A stretch of DNA of 64,000 bases, from assembly GCA_943737045.1 (NCBI GenBank), contig CALSFV010000220.1, positions 620,001 to 684,000 on the forward strand, read 5' to 3'. The DNA is from Parapristionchus giblindavisi (taxonomy: Eukaryota > Nematoda > Chromadorea > Rhabditida > Diplogasteridae). Numbering within the stretch: the stretch's first letter is position 1; every line of letters begins with the position of its first letter. The notes beneath the pieces were generated by a model, which did no database searches, was not told the DNA's origin, and saw only the letters and a program-made list of their open reading frames with translations. Position numbers and translations under genes: made by a program. Below, piece after piece: positions 39,817 to 54,100 of the stretch.

Positions 39817-42800
39817 TAGTGTATAAAATTATTTATCTTTTTTCTTAGATCGGAAGGGCGTGTATGAGACGAAAGAAGAATCAGGACGCGACGTTGTAAA
39901 TGCAATCATTGATAGGCAAGGAACGATTATTGAAAAGATAACAACGGCAAGAACGATAAAAGAGAAGGGAAAAAGATTCATAAACTAAAGCCCTACGATC
40001 CCTTCTACTTCCTACTAAAGAGTGAGTTATGATGGATGGCGAAGGGAAACTTTAGAAATGCGAGAAAGAAAGATAGTGAAGAGGAAGAGAATATTTAATT
40101 TATGGCAGTTTTCATGAAGACAATCAATGAAAGGAAGATGACAAAGAAGATAATGAGATACTGTTCCCTCCGGAGTTCGTGTACACGTCATGGACGTATC
40201 GGGAGAGGAAGAATAGAGAGAGAGAGGGAAGAAAGATGTGCGAAGCTATCCTATTTCATCTATACTTGTCCTGACATCTGAGAGATCTGCCACAATCCCA
40301 CCGTGTTCCCTCCATCCATATCGCCACACTCACGCCCCTGTTATTTGTAGGCCACTCCCCTTGGCACAAAACCATAGATATGGGCGGAGACTAAATGCAC
40401 AAAGTAAATAATGCTTATTAGTGCTTTTTAGGTCTCTAGATCGTTATACGAGTTCAATGGAAGTGCACAATATTTAAACAAAAAAAAGAGTTTATTGCGT
40501 TATTGATGTGATTACAGTAAACTATTACTCATTTTTGAATATTGAATATTGGAACTAAAATCAGGTCAGCTCTCGTTTCCGGTCGTCAGACTATCCTAAG
40601 TGAACGATGGCTTCTCATGCGTCACACTCCTCATCTCCCATCTCTATCCCTCCTCCCACCTCATCTACTGACTCTCTTATGACATCGAAAGCACACTATG
40701 AGCTCACACTCACAATCTAGAGTACCCATCGTGGAATTCGTCCCTCTCTCTATCTCAATTCTCCCTCTCTAACCATATCTCCATCCCTAATCTTTCTCTA
40801 TCGATATTATAACACCTATTCAGAAAAAAAAAGATGAGAATGCTATAACATCAAATAATTTAGGCATGTACATAAAGTATAATATAAAATTTAGGGAGGA
40901 ACAAGAAATGAATGGATGTTTCTTATGATGAAATAAGACCAAGGGTGGCATGGTACAATCATGGAAGCTAAAGTACGACAGATGGAATGATCTATTGAAT
41001 AGAAGTAGAAGGGAGGTGAAAGTACGTCTGATGATGAATGAATAGAGGAATGAAGAAGGAGAAGAAGAAGAAGGAAGGCTCTCTCTTTCTTTCTGCATCT
41101 GCGCGCCAATGCAATGAGACATGGGAAATAGTGTGGAGAGAGTGGGAGAGAGACGATGGAGGCAGAATGAGAAAGACTGGGAAGGGGTAGAAGAAGAAGG
41201 AGAGACGCTAGCGAAATCGAGACGACTGTGCTGGGGGGGATAGGGAGAGGAGAGTGAGAGAGAGAGTAGAAGAAGCATGGGAGAGGGAGAAAATGGAATT
41301 GAGATAGACGAAAGAAGAGACATTTTGCTAGAAATAGACTCTGAGTAGGGCAGAAGCATCTGTTCAAATCTTCTAAAGTAACAATGACTGAAACGAACAC
41401 ATTAAGCCCCGCCTTCATTTTCTATGTTCCTCCCTCTCCTCCTCTTTTCCGTTTTCCCTCTCCCTCTCTCTCCCTCCCTCTCTCTCCCTCCTCTTGCCCT
41501 CATCTCATGAATCCGAAATGATATCAGAACGAGGGCGCCTGCTATTAATCGCTAATTATACAAAGACACGAGATACTTTTGATGTTTGCACACATTGCAA
41601 AAATAGGCGGTGGTCTCGTTTTTTTTGTGACACAATTAGACTGATCCATAAGCTTAAAAATGTTTGTTTCCATAATATTGTATGAAATGTTCGCACTTTT
41701 GCAGAAGATTTTAGCAGCCTCGATTGCCTCGATTTTCCTGCACCAAATGTCGAATTGTTTCTTTTATACCCATGATTCATAACATCTTGAACATGCAATT
41801 TTCTTGAATCACACGTGCAGTGGTCGAAGTACAAAATGTAAAATGTGAAAATTTTCTAGTATTTGTTATTCGTAATTTTTGGCATTTTTGAAACAGGGTT
41901 TCATTTCACTGTTTTCGTTTTGCGAATTAAGAGAAGATCGTTTACTAATTCCCCTTTCGTGCGCCATTGAAGCAACTATGAAAAGGGGAAAAGGGAAAGA
42001 GGCAGAGAGAGAAGCAATAGAAAGTGCAATCAAACAGTGAATGAATATCTATTGGAAGGATGTGGAGAACGTGGAGGGAGGAGGGTGAGAGAGGGCAAGA
42101 TATAGAGATGAAGAGAGAGAAATAGTGTGATTCAGTGATATAATATAAAGATATATAGATAGCAGGATACGGAAAGAGATAAAAAGAAAGAAGAAGAATG
42201 AGCAAAAGAGAGGAGACGTAGCTTATACATTATCTCCACACGTCAAAGACCACATAATCATATACTGCTCATTAGTCAATTGGATAGGAAAGTAGACGAA
42301 GACGAATAGGGTAGCAGAATTTGTGACTTAGATCTTAGCTTACTTAGGTGGTGTTACATTTTTCAAAACGTGCGCTTGTGAATAATTTGACCTATATTTT
42401 GGCTCATTTGCACGTTTTGTGAGTAGTAAAAACGAGGTTCAGTGAAACAAAAACAAAGAAACGAACATAATTACTAATTACAAGGAACAGCGTGAATCAG
42501 GTCGTATGTGTGCAGATCTTTTTTTATGACGAGGTTTGTTCCAAATCGTAAGAGAAGAAGAATAAAAGAGAAGAAGATAGATCAGCTGAACAGTCACATT
42601 CTCTCGAGCTTCCACTCTCCAGCATCCACGCTCTCCTCTCTCCTCCACTCTCCCTTCCCCCTCTCCCCTCATCCTCTCTCCTCCACTACCCTCCTCTTCT
42701 CCTCTCTCCTTTCCCCTCCCTCGCGTTCGCCATTCAGAGAAGCGCGACGTCACTGAACTTCGAGGCGACCACAAACGATGTAGGAGGAGAAGAAAATGCG

Positions 42801-45800
42801 AAAACGCTTAGTGGTACGCAGAACGACGGCTGATATGAGGAGGACGGATAACGTAAAATCTTCTGTGGGAAACGACAAATAAATAGAATAAAATATCAAG
42901 AGGTTGATTGATGAGTTCATGATGACCAATGGGACATCAAAACATTACAACTTCGTTCACACTTTCACTCAGAAAAATTCTCTAAAGTACAATAAAGTTA
43001 TTTATCTAATAGATAGATTAGTGATCGGACAGGTGACGGAACTCTACCAGCGGTGCTCCAGTCCTTGGTCGTCAGTCCTTACGACTTACTGCTTAAGTCC
43101 TGTAGTTAGTCTTAGTCAAGTAGCAAATACGACGATGGACGGTCATGTTGTATAGGCGGAACAAAGTTAGAATGACGAAGAAGGGGCGGAGCTTGTATAA
43201 TAGTAAGAGAAAGATAGATGCTGGAGAGGAAGAGCAGAAATGGAAAGAGGCTATGATTCAGACGGTTACTACTAGCATTCGGATCCCCTTTTGTTTAATT
43301 TTCAAAGGCGGTAGCCATTGTCAACTTGTCAAAGGTCCCATCGTTTCGAAGAATTTTCAAACTTCGCTGGGGCCATCATTAGAAAAAGAAGTTTTCAACT
43401 CAATATGACCGATAAGTGAAAGTATGTTGAATAAAACATGTGGTTGGCCCTCCATTCTTCTCTGCGAGATAATTATTGAAGAAGAAGTTCCAAAAACACG
43501 TTAATAAAGAATAAATGCTATAACCAATAAAATATTTTCTTCTGCACTATGCGATCCCACATATTGTTCATATTCCTAGCTTTTTTCATGTTATATGGGA
43601 GGTTTCCTTATGTGAGATCGAATATTTGCTAGTTTACTTGCTGGCATGCTAGCATGCCACGCACCTGACACACTAGTTCAATCGCGTGACTTTATCTTCG
43701 TATGCAACCCGACACCGCTACATCAGAGAGAAGATACTTTATAGTGGATTTGTTCTGATGTCGCATTTAGTTTCTGATCTGTTCAGTTTTCGAAAAACGA
43801 ATACAAAAAATCGGGAAGACGGGAAGATCTCCTTTGAAAATACTCATCTATAACGCTCAGAGCTATAAATTGCAAAGAAATATGTATATTGAACCATACA
43901 TTTCTCAGCCTATGATTTGTAGTTAAATTTAGAGAATTTCAAGAAAGACCTTACACAAATTGAGTGTGTATTCTGTGTGAATGTCGTTTCATTGATATCA
44001 GCGAACGCAATTATCATTTCTACTTAAAGAAATCAAACCATTGTAGACATACACGTCGTCTCTATTAATCGGTAATGTAGACAAGTCAGAAAAGATTACT
44101 CTCGTGATAGCAAAAGTATATGAAGAAAGAGGAACGTCTCTCTCTCTCTCCTACTCCTTTCTGTCTTTCTCCTCTCCCTCTTTTTTCACTCTCTCGGTTC
44201 CCTCGTACTCCGAGCTACTCCCACGATTTTTCCTGAAAGATAATACCCACACATTGAAAATTAGAAAATTTTATATATCAACAAGATAGATAACAAGATT
44301 AGAGGATTAGGCCTAGGGTAAGCAGATATTCCAGGGATGGCACGGAAGTTTTAATCATGAAATCAGGATGGAAGGAGGAAGACAAAAAAAGAAGGAAACG
44401 AGAGGCTAACCATAAGAAGCAGTAGAAAGCGTAAAAGATAAGGTATAGTGGGAGATGAAGAGAGTGGGATGGAGGGATGAAGTTATTCTGTATTCTTAGT
44501 AGAATGTAAATGATATTTCATTATGATGAAAATGAGGGTTTTTATAGGAACTAAGAAACTATAAATGTTAATTTGCACACATCATAGTATATATAGAATA
44601 GAATATACGAAGATATGAAGGACGTCCCGATAACAATGCCCCTACATACCACCGCAACCCCGCTATCACAATTATATCAGAATACACCATGCGCCTTTTT
44701 TTCATAAATTCTACCTGATATGCAGTTCTTGTAGCTAAGTTTTTGCAACATGGTTCTGTCTAGTATTATATTTCATTATAAATTTTCAGAAAATCTTGTG
44801 TTTTCCAGTGTTTTCGTAAAGCCTCAGGTTGCTCAAAAATATGAAACCATCTGTTCTGAGAGAATAAGTGAAATATGCTCTTTTTCATATATAAATATCA
44901 AGGATAATATAATTCAAACTGAAGATGAAGAGTGCAATCTCACCTTCTCGAAACTTTTCGTCCCCGCTTACAGTGATGTTTAAAATATGAAATGCTATGA
45001 AATGTGTTTCAGTCTTCAAGCATAAGTTCGAAAATAAGCACTTTCAATAATACGAACTAGGTGGTTTTTTAAGGACACAGAATAAGATCGCAACCATGAC
45101 GATAACGTGCAATTGATTATTAGAAGTCATCATTTCAAGGAAGTATGTATTTATTTAAAATTCGTTTGTTTTGAAATATTGCATAATGATTATCGCTCCC
45201 ATAAACCGATTTCGCATGTGTCCACTGCGGTTCTTACGTCAAGAGAGCAAGAATTGAAAGCATCGAGGAAATTGAGAACGAAGAGAAGAGGAGGTGAGAG
45301 AGGAAAACGGAGAGGAGAGAGAGAGAGGGAGGTGGAGAATTAGAAGGGTTCGAAAAGAAGCGCTATAATGAAAAGAAACAATTGCGGAGACGACCAGAAG
45401 GCCTCTAATTTAGATGACCACGACCATGAATGGATAAATATTACATTATGACAAAATAAAATTAAATAAACGATGGTATTTGGGCTCGTCTTTTTAATGT
45501 CAAGCATTAAATGGTCCATAGTATACCTATAATACAGTAACGGGTTAAAGATCCTGGAAGAACCATCGACCTCTCGATCGATCAAGATTCTACCCAAATG
45601 AAATAATTTTATAATATTGGAACATGATCTCATCGTTCTTTATAATCTCACAATCAGTGCTTGGAGAATTGGTCTTCATGGAACGAATGGATGACTCTTG
45701 AAAAAATAGCAAAATTCTCGCAGAAACATTTCGATCGTTGAACTTTACAACCATGACCCTATCAGTTTCCGACAGCCTCGTGCCTTGCAAGACATGACGC

Positions 45801-48800
45801 AAGTGTCTGTTCTAGCAATGCGACTGCTCTCTTAAGAGAAATAAAGATAGAGTAAGAAAGAAGAAGAGAATGGGATGAAGAAGATTGATTTGTGATCTGT
45901 CCTCCACTGTTTCTCTGAACCCCTCGCTCTGCAGGCTACGCTTTAAACTGATTTACTTTAAAAATATTAATCAGGCCAAGGATGTTGAATTAAATAATCG
46001 ATATTCAGATTGTGAATCACTGATCCATTTTCATTATTAATTTTCCCTTCTTATCCTTTTTTTCCCACCTTTCCTCCCTCTCCTGAATCTGCATAACCGT
46101 CGCATGCTTTTCATCTTCTCTCAATGATTGCTTTATCTCTTTCATCAAGGTAGAAGTTTCCCGTCGTTCATGATGATTGCAATGGAATTACATCTTAGTG
46201 CTCACAAAAAAAAAACTTCTGCAAGTCAACGGTTAATTAGCTCTAGAAAGATGAGAAAGTAACGACTGAGGGAGAGAGGGAAAGAGATGGAGAGGGAGAC
46301 AGGAAGAGAAGGGGTGGAGGAATGGAGAGGAAGAGGGAGAGAGAGAGGAGGAGGAGGAGGAAAGAAGGGAGAACCCAAGACATTCAAGAGGCAGATGTGA
46401 GGTAGATGAAAGGGAGGGTTGGTTTCTAGAGATCGACTACGTCACTAAAAGACCATGAAGAGGTCCTCCCTCTTTGCTTCTTTTCATTCATAGCCCTATT
46501 CCCATTCCTTCTTCCTTCTTCTTTCAATTACACTGGTCTAAAAGAGTTCGGCTGAATCTGGAGCACTCACAAATGGGATTGAATATGAAGGGTTCCAAAT
46601 TAGGTCTTGAATCAGGGACAGAGTAGATACTGTATGTAGATTCCCATGATCTATTTCGGAAAAAAATGAATGAACAGAATGAGTATTCGTTATCGAAATA
46701 AAGACATCGAACTATCTAGTTAGACATTTTTTTTACAAAATTTTGAAAAAAAAATAGTTGGTGAGAAACAAAAAAAACTGATATGGCTCTTACTTGTAGT
46801 CACACCACATATGATTCATATACAAGTATGAGGGAATATGACGGATATTTACCAATGACATTCTGTCAGATACTCCTATACATAGTTGACGTAGATTGTT
46901 ACTGTTTATAACAGAAATGAGGGAAAATAACTATAAAAATAACTAAACGAAAGGAGCTCCTGAATGTATTTCACGAAACGACCCAAGACGCGGAACAAGA
47001 ATTCATCATGGACTGCTTTTTCATACCTCTTCCCCTCCCTATCTCTCTTTCCTCTCTCCTTCCTCTCTCCTCAGCTCTTTCCTTCGTCTCCTTTTATGAT
47101 GTGTCCACCCCTGTAAACAACAACAAGAAGGAACAGTGTTCGATGAAAAAGAGCGAAAGAAGCTGGAGAAAGGGAATGAAGACAGAGAAATAGTGAGAGG
47201 GATATAATAAGTACTTTTAGACTATACATTCTACTCAAATATAGCCATGAGTGTCATGTCATACCGATGAAGTTGAAGGACTGCGATGGCAGTAATTGTG
47301 TTGAATAAAGAGGATTCACTATGTAGTGCACTAGATCTAGAAGAGGCAGAACAGATGACAACCAGGAGAGAACTTAGCACAGTACTGTATTCTGTATTAC
47401 CTATTTCCGTCAAAAGAATATAGCCAACAGATATACAGTTTAGAGAGCTTGCATACAACGAGAATGGTCGTAGGCGCAGCTACGGTAGTTGAGCGTGTTC
47501 GAAAAAAGTAGCGAAGTATTGGGAAATAATGACTTAGGGAATATTAAGCACGGCCTCACATTGAGCATATTAGAAATCTCAAGACAAAAACCGAAGCATG
47601 TGATCTTACTATTGAAAATAGAAATCTCATTTTAATCAGAATAACTCCAAACCAAAAAAACGAAAATGATGTCATCGCTCACGAAGTTTGGTTTAACAAT
47701 TCCTCCTTACCGGCCATATTCCTCAGGACAAGCACCTTCTGACCGCTTCCTTTTCCACGCATCTTCAACGATACATTGGAAAGAACGAAGTCTTGGCATG
47801 AAACCTATTCTGAACTGGATGACTATTCCCCCCCCCCTGCTCCAATGAGCGGGTTTATATCGAAGTTCGATGCTCTTTGATATGAGATGTTTATATTTTG
47901 TGATAAAGTTTGTTTAGTATTATAGCTGAGATTAATCGGGAAGATCATTACGAGAGCAATAAGCGATCAAGTATCATTGAACCGATCAAGGCGCAAACAG
48001 TGCAGGGTTTGTTTTTTTCTAAGAGATATCGAATTAATAGAGATAATTGTGTGCTGAGACGATTTGGTGAGAATGAACTGAATGATTGAACAAGAGGTGG
48101 AAGAATAAAGTAATAGATAAGTACACAAAGTTCGTCCAATACTCGACACGAAAATGTACGAATTCATACCAGATCACGAAAGCCTATAGGAAAATACGTT
48201 CGTTCATAGGTTCATGAACTAGAGATCAATACAGACCGCAGCAATTCGTCCGTTATTACTATAAATTAGGGTGAGGATAGATGGATGGATATAAGATAGA
48301 TTGATATGATAAAGGGTGATAGGCGAGAAGGGAATTGGGAGCGAGATAGGAGAGAGTGAGAGTAGATAGAGACATAGAAGGTGCGAAAATAGGGAACAGT
48401 TCTGAATGGGGGCGGACTGTTACACCGAGGGAGATAGTGATAATATTTAAGTTATTGACACAATATAATCCCATAATCAGTCGTTTTGTGTTTGATTTGT
48501 TTGATGAGGCATGTGTGTGATCGTTGTCTTTACTAACAACAATCATTCAAAACAGTAGACTGTGTGTGGACTGATAACCTTAGAGAACTACCAGATAGAT
48601 CTTACTAACCAAACATCAAGAACATAACATTCTACTACATTCGATGATATTTTAAATTGTGATTTTCAACTAATTTCCGTTTTGTTTCTTGCTTTCCGTA
48701 GTTTTTGTACCGAATCTCGATAAACAAACTTATCATTCATTCGAACGTCACTGTAAAGTATGATTTATATGGTGACATTAATCATCGTATAGCACCAATT

Positions 48801-51180
48801 AGTAATCGTCAGGGTGTCATTGCTACGATAAAATTCAATCACTGATCTCAATTAGTCATAGTTTCGATATATGTATCTCCAATTTGTCATCAACATACTC
48901 TGCACACCATTACTTTATCTGTTCGATAGAAAAAAGATGCACTTTTCGAGATACAAAGAAGAAGTTGACTGTTGCAATAGCGAAACTGCACACAACAGAC
49001 TGACGAAACGATTGTAAAATACACTATTTAAGATGGGATTTTTACCGTGTAAAAACACAGTATATCAGAAATGATAAAATTCGCATTATTTATTTCGGGA
49101 TTGAAGATTAATTAAAATTAGTGGAAGTCACCAAGATACCTTTCGACAGATTTTTCGGAATTCTAATCATAGGGTGCATTTGCACATGTGTATCATGTGC
49201 AATATATGTACTATAGAGAAACACTCCCCTTGTGACATCAATAACGCTCGCATTTTCAAACTTCAAAATCTATCATCCTTTCTGTGTAGACAACTAATCG
49301 AACTCTTTTGATCTACTCTTACCGTCTCCATTCCTGTTTCGTCTCTGCATTATCAGTCTATTGACTTTCAAAGTTGCTGTTCAAGGTCACAGCAATAATC
49401 CAAAGGTCGGCGACGTCAGTTCAGCCACATTGCGGGAACCCCACAACTTACTTTACTCTTTGCTTTATATCACACTCTATCATTACAGACACAGGAGACA
49501 TCACACATCACTATAGATCTCTCAATCTCTATACTTCTCTCTTTACTTATCTCTTTCTCTATATTTTCTCTACGTCTCTCGCTATAGTTATCTCTCGCTC
49601 CGCTCCGCAACTTGACGCACTCTATCGTAAATCATCTTCATCATCATTATCATTGGACCATTTGACCCTTTCAATCTCTTCTTTCATCTTAGTCTTCTCA
49701 TATTCTTCGATCTTCAACAGGGAAGTTCGAAGTACACGGTAGAAGAGGAGGAGAAACCGTGAAAACATCATAAAGTGTAAAGTAGACGAGAGAAACGTGG
49801 ATCGTAGATGACCATTTTGTAGGGAGGATGAGATCCGTCGCACACTTAGAGTTGTAACTAGCTTCAAATAACCATGATTTTTGTTTATTGCTTAACAACT
49901 ATTTCATCTGTGCGTTTCATGTTCTTTTCGTGTGGCCACAAAACATAAAATACTCTCTAATTTCGCCTCTAAAATCTTGCCGCATGACATCTCAAAACTT
50001 TGCTTGTTCTTTAATGGACTTTATTACTTCATTTTTATGAGCATTTTTCTCACGTGCGCACTAAAATCAACTTGTCGTAGCCAAATTTCTGCTAACTTTT
50101 ATAGAGGAGATCTTCGTGTAGAAGAAAAAGCGAGCGTGACTGTCATAGAGATAAACTATGATCATTGAAGTATGAGAGTAACTCTGAGAGGGCTCTTCAG
50201 AAAACACTTCCATATTTTTTTGACTGCAGAATTCGCGTTGAGCAATATTTTTTGAAAATTTGTTTTTTTTCTTGTGTTAGCTTTTTTCTCTCGTTTGTTT
50301 TGAAAAATTAAGAACGAAAGAATGTATACATTGATATCTATGTTAATACCAGTTTCTACTGTGAAGATATCCTAACAATTTCATTTATTAGAGCCCGTCA
50401 AGTGGAAAGAAATGATTCAGCGCAACGGAAAGACAATGGAACAAAACAGGTGTGAAAGATACTGTAATGAGTGATACGTATTGCAGAATGGGGACTAAAG
50501 GGAATGGGGGGGGGGAAACGATATGATGAAAGACTGTTTGATAACTGGCTATGACCGATTGGTTAAATGTTCGGTTGTACATCGGACATGAATGACGGGA
50601 TACGGATATGGATACATAATCTTCTGGATAGAAGAATAATGAATTCGGGTGGAAAGACGTAACTGGGGAAAACGGGAACATGAAAGATTATCCACGGGTT
50701 TGACACGTTCAAAATAGGAATAAATGTGATATATGAAAATTGAATGTTGGAAATACAAAAATCTCAAAGAAAAGGGCAAAATTGATCATTATGAAAGAAA
50801 AAGGGATTGATTGTGGAAATAAAGTGTTGAGTGGGGGCATGTATATTAATATGGATACCCGAGTGATTGATAATTAGGTGTGAGAGAGGAACAAGAAAAT
50901 TACAAACAATGAAAAACGTGTTGGACATGGTGCGGATGACGAAATTAATGTCTAGAAAGACTGGGGAACGCTGGACAAAAGACTACATATAAGCACTAAA
51001 GCAACATCGATTACGATACTACGGTAGGTGGGTATTCTTTTCGATTAAACATTTTAAGAGAAATAATAAAAAATCAAGAATCCAAAGGAAATGACTAGAA
51101 TGTATTCTTTCAGAAGCTACGAATGAAAGGAAAAAGAAGGTTCTTCTATTCGATTCCTTTCGCGACTTTTGAACATTAGA
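39817..51180. other. 11.4-kb intergenic region without supported genes
   Basis: It lies between the 5' end of the SLC13 gene and the 3' end of the patched-related gene; both are on the minus strand. It contains GA/CT low-complexity blocks (about 41030-41290, 41460-41490, 42600-42725, 46265-46370, 48290-48360) and an 18-bp perfect palindrome at 43642-43659. Translations here are short and compositionally biased and do not form exon chains. Promoter and enhancer DNA of the SLC13 gene would lie at the left end. Small genes or ncRNAs cannot be excluded. Confidence 0.5.
43642..43659. repeat. 18-bp perfect palindrome
   Basis: TGGCATGCTAGCATGCCA is its own reverse complement. It could be a dyad-symmetric binding site or chance; there is no other context. 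Confidence 0.5.
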
Positions 51181-54100
51181 TTAGTGCAATTCAGAATTCT
51201 TGGGAATTCGGAAGAACCCTATGGGGAAGAAGGATAAGAATACAGGAATGAAGAAGAGTCCGTGAATGGCACCAATCATCATTGTCAACCAGATGGTTTT
51301 GAAGAACGTGAGAATGATGTAGGCATCGACAGTGTAGAGGACGGAGATACCAAGAATTGTTGAGGAGGCTCCCTTCGAAGAGATTTATTAATTTTAAAAA
51401 AGGATACATTTTCAGTTTCTCTGGCCATTGACATTTCATGTGCAGGGTAATATCAAGCCATTATTGAAAGGAAAAAAATTTCACAAAGATGAATGTAAAT
51501 TATATTTAGATACCTGGAAGATAGGCCATCCCAATGCTTCCAATGCTCCGATTACTCGTTGTTTACTATCGCCATGACTGGTGACGAAGGCGTAGATGAT
51601 GTGGGCGGACCTTCAAGTATTCATTATTACTGTAACTTCTTTTAAAATCAAAGTTGATTGAAGAAGTAAACGTTCTGGAGTTAAAGTTGTTGAAAAGTAA
51701 AAATGCAATTACATAGTTTATAAAAAAGAGGAGAATAAAAACTTACAAATCGACAGCGAATCCGATACTCATAATGATAGAGATCATGGATACAGCGTCC
51801 AGATTCACTCCCCATAATGTCATGTATCCGAATACACCGATATTGATAGAGACGATGGACACGAAGATCACCAGACCTGTGACGAAATCATTTTTTTTTA
51901 AATTCTGAATCCCGGTTACGCTTTCCGGTTTCGGATCCATCAGTACCAATCCGAAAACAGTGACTTGCCTGATGGGAGTGAGGGCACAAGAAGAATCGAT
52001 ACGACAGTCATGCATAAGAGGGAGATGGCAACGTTCTGGATGGTGGCAGGAAGAATAATAAGATATTGATCCGCGAATGGGAAAGCTTCATAGTAGATTT
52101 GAACCTGTAATAGGGAAATTGTTATATTATTCAGATCGTTCAAGTTTGTGATCGTTAGGGCAAACAACGATTATGTTCAGCAAAATTAGCTTGAAAAATG
52201 AAAAATAGATAAAACCCATTTTACATTGAATGGCATCTTGTCCGCAATCTCTCGGAGTGTCTTGGCCGCGAGCTTGTGCTGGTTGGGCTCGATGATGTTC
52301 TTCAGGGCAATCTAAAGAGTTATTGAAAATAATTTTAAAAAATTAAAGTTAATATACCTGGAATCTGAATGCTTCAAATTCATCAGTGGTCGAATTCCAT
52401 TTGATATCACATGCCCATTGAGGGGCACCACCGGTGTACTTCAACCAAGATCGTAGTTTCGTCTTCCATAGGCGTTCTGTGTCCTCGAGCTGAATGTGCA
52501 CTTTTTAGAAACATATCTCTTTGCCATATTCACTGTGTTCGTATTAAACACATTGACATTAGTTCATATTAGAAATATGACCGTAACAGCGAAAGAAAAT
52601 AAGCGTGCATAGAATGGATATCACTACATACGATTGATAAGCAATACAACATATTATACATAATATAACATATTATAAGTCTATACCAATGATCAAGAAG
52701 GGGATGATAATGGTTATTAATACAAACGAATATGAGATATTAAATGTAATTTAGAAAAGTAACAAACAAACCTCAGCGTTGAGTTGTTCCAGATAGTTGT
52801 AGTACTCTAATAGGAAGAAGACAGTTCCTTCTCGACCCATTGTGTACTCAGTGTCTTCGAAGGACGAAACAACGTTCAGCAACTTCTCTCTGTAATTATC
52901 TGATTAATTTTTCGTCGACCATTACTATTGGTTGTTATTCCAGCTGAGGTGAGTGACATAACCACTTCAAATAATGATAAATTCCCGCTCAATATAAGTT
53001 CCGATTACGATGTCCAAGATACTGAGAATTAATCGTGTTTATATTTTATTCAGTTAAATCACAATTTTCCCACTGCCTCACAAGACCATCATAGCCCAAC
53101 CAATTCTGTCTAGTTTAGTTGCGTGCAATGACTACCTCATGGCTCCATCCACGAGATTCGGAGGGTCGAGTACAGCGACGTGCAATTGAGGACCGGCTTT
53201 CCAGAAGTATTTGATATCCTCGAAGTAGCGAGCGATGTAGTGATCGTTTGTTACCTATATCGTCTTATTTGTTTGAGTTTTCAGGCTCATTATGCATGTT
53301 CATACGTTTCCAATAATAATCACAAAACGGAATTTATATTATGTCTAACATTCTTGATGATCAATTGCGAACATACCAAAAGCATAGGTCGAAAAGTATG
53401 TTACAAAGTACCAAGCCTGACCGGATTTTGAGCCAAAATTTCACAAAAAATTGAAAAACCTGACCGGATTTTGAGCCAAAATTTCACAGAAATTGAAAAA
53501 CCTAACCGGATTTTGAGTCAAATTTTCCAAAAATCGAAAAACCTGACCGGATTTTGTAAACCGATAACCTAGCTATTCGATCTATGACCAAAAGGTGAGA
53601 GAACAATAGTCACGTAATTGATACCAAAGCATACAAATGGATAAAATATCAAAATTCAAAACAAAATCCTGACCAGATTTCCAGGATTGAGTCCTTCTCG
53701 GAAGTTGGCGCAACCATACAACGCTATCGAGATGTAGATCAGAAATACGAACGAGGCCAGAGCACGCATGGAGTCACGTAGGAGGAATGGGCCTAAACGT
53801 CATTGAATTAATTAAATTAGATATTATTGAATGACTACATAAAACAATAATATTCGATGTGCCAGTTTATCTTAGAAATACTCCATTTAATTCAAACCAT
53901 TTTGCTGAATTACACTTTCTCTATAAAACATACGTGTTTGGCCAGAAGAGTATTTCAAACAAAGGTTGGAAAACTGATTATGAATAGTAAACTTTGACTA
54001 ATAATATCAAAGACCAACCGAATTTCTCCCCGATCCATTTGATAATGATGGACTGTTCAGTGTGATGGACGGGAACAATGTTGTGATTAAATAGGATCGG

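Noticed and set aside
40820..41418. Long minus-strand frames of 175-179 codons
   Set aside because: Composed of Ser/Leu/Phe/His from a GA-rich plus strand; two overlapping frames are equally open and no family features are visible.
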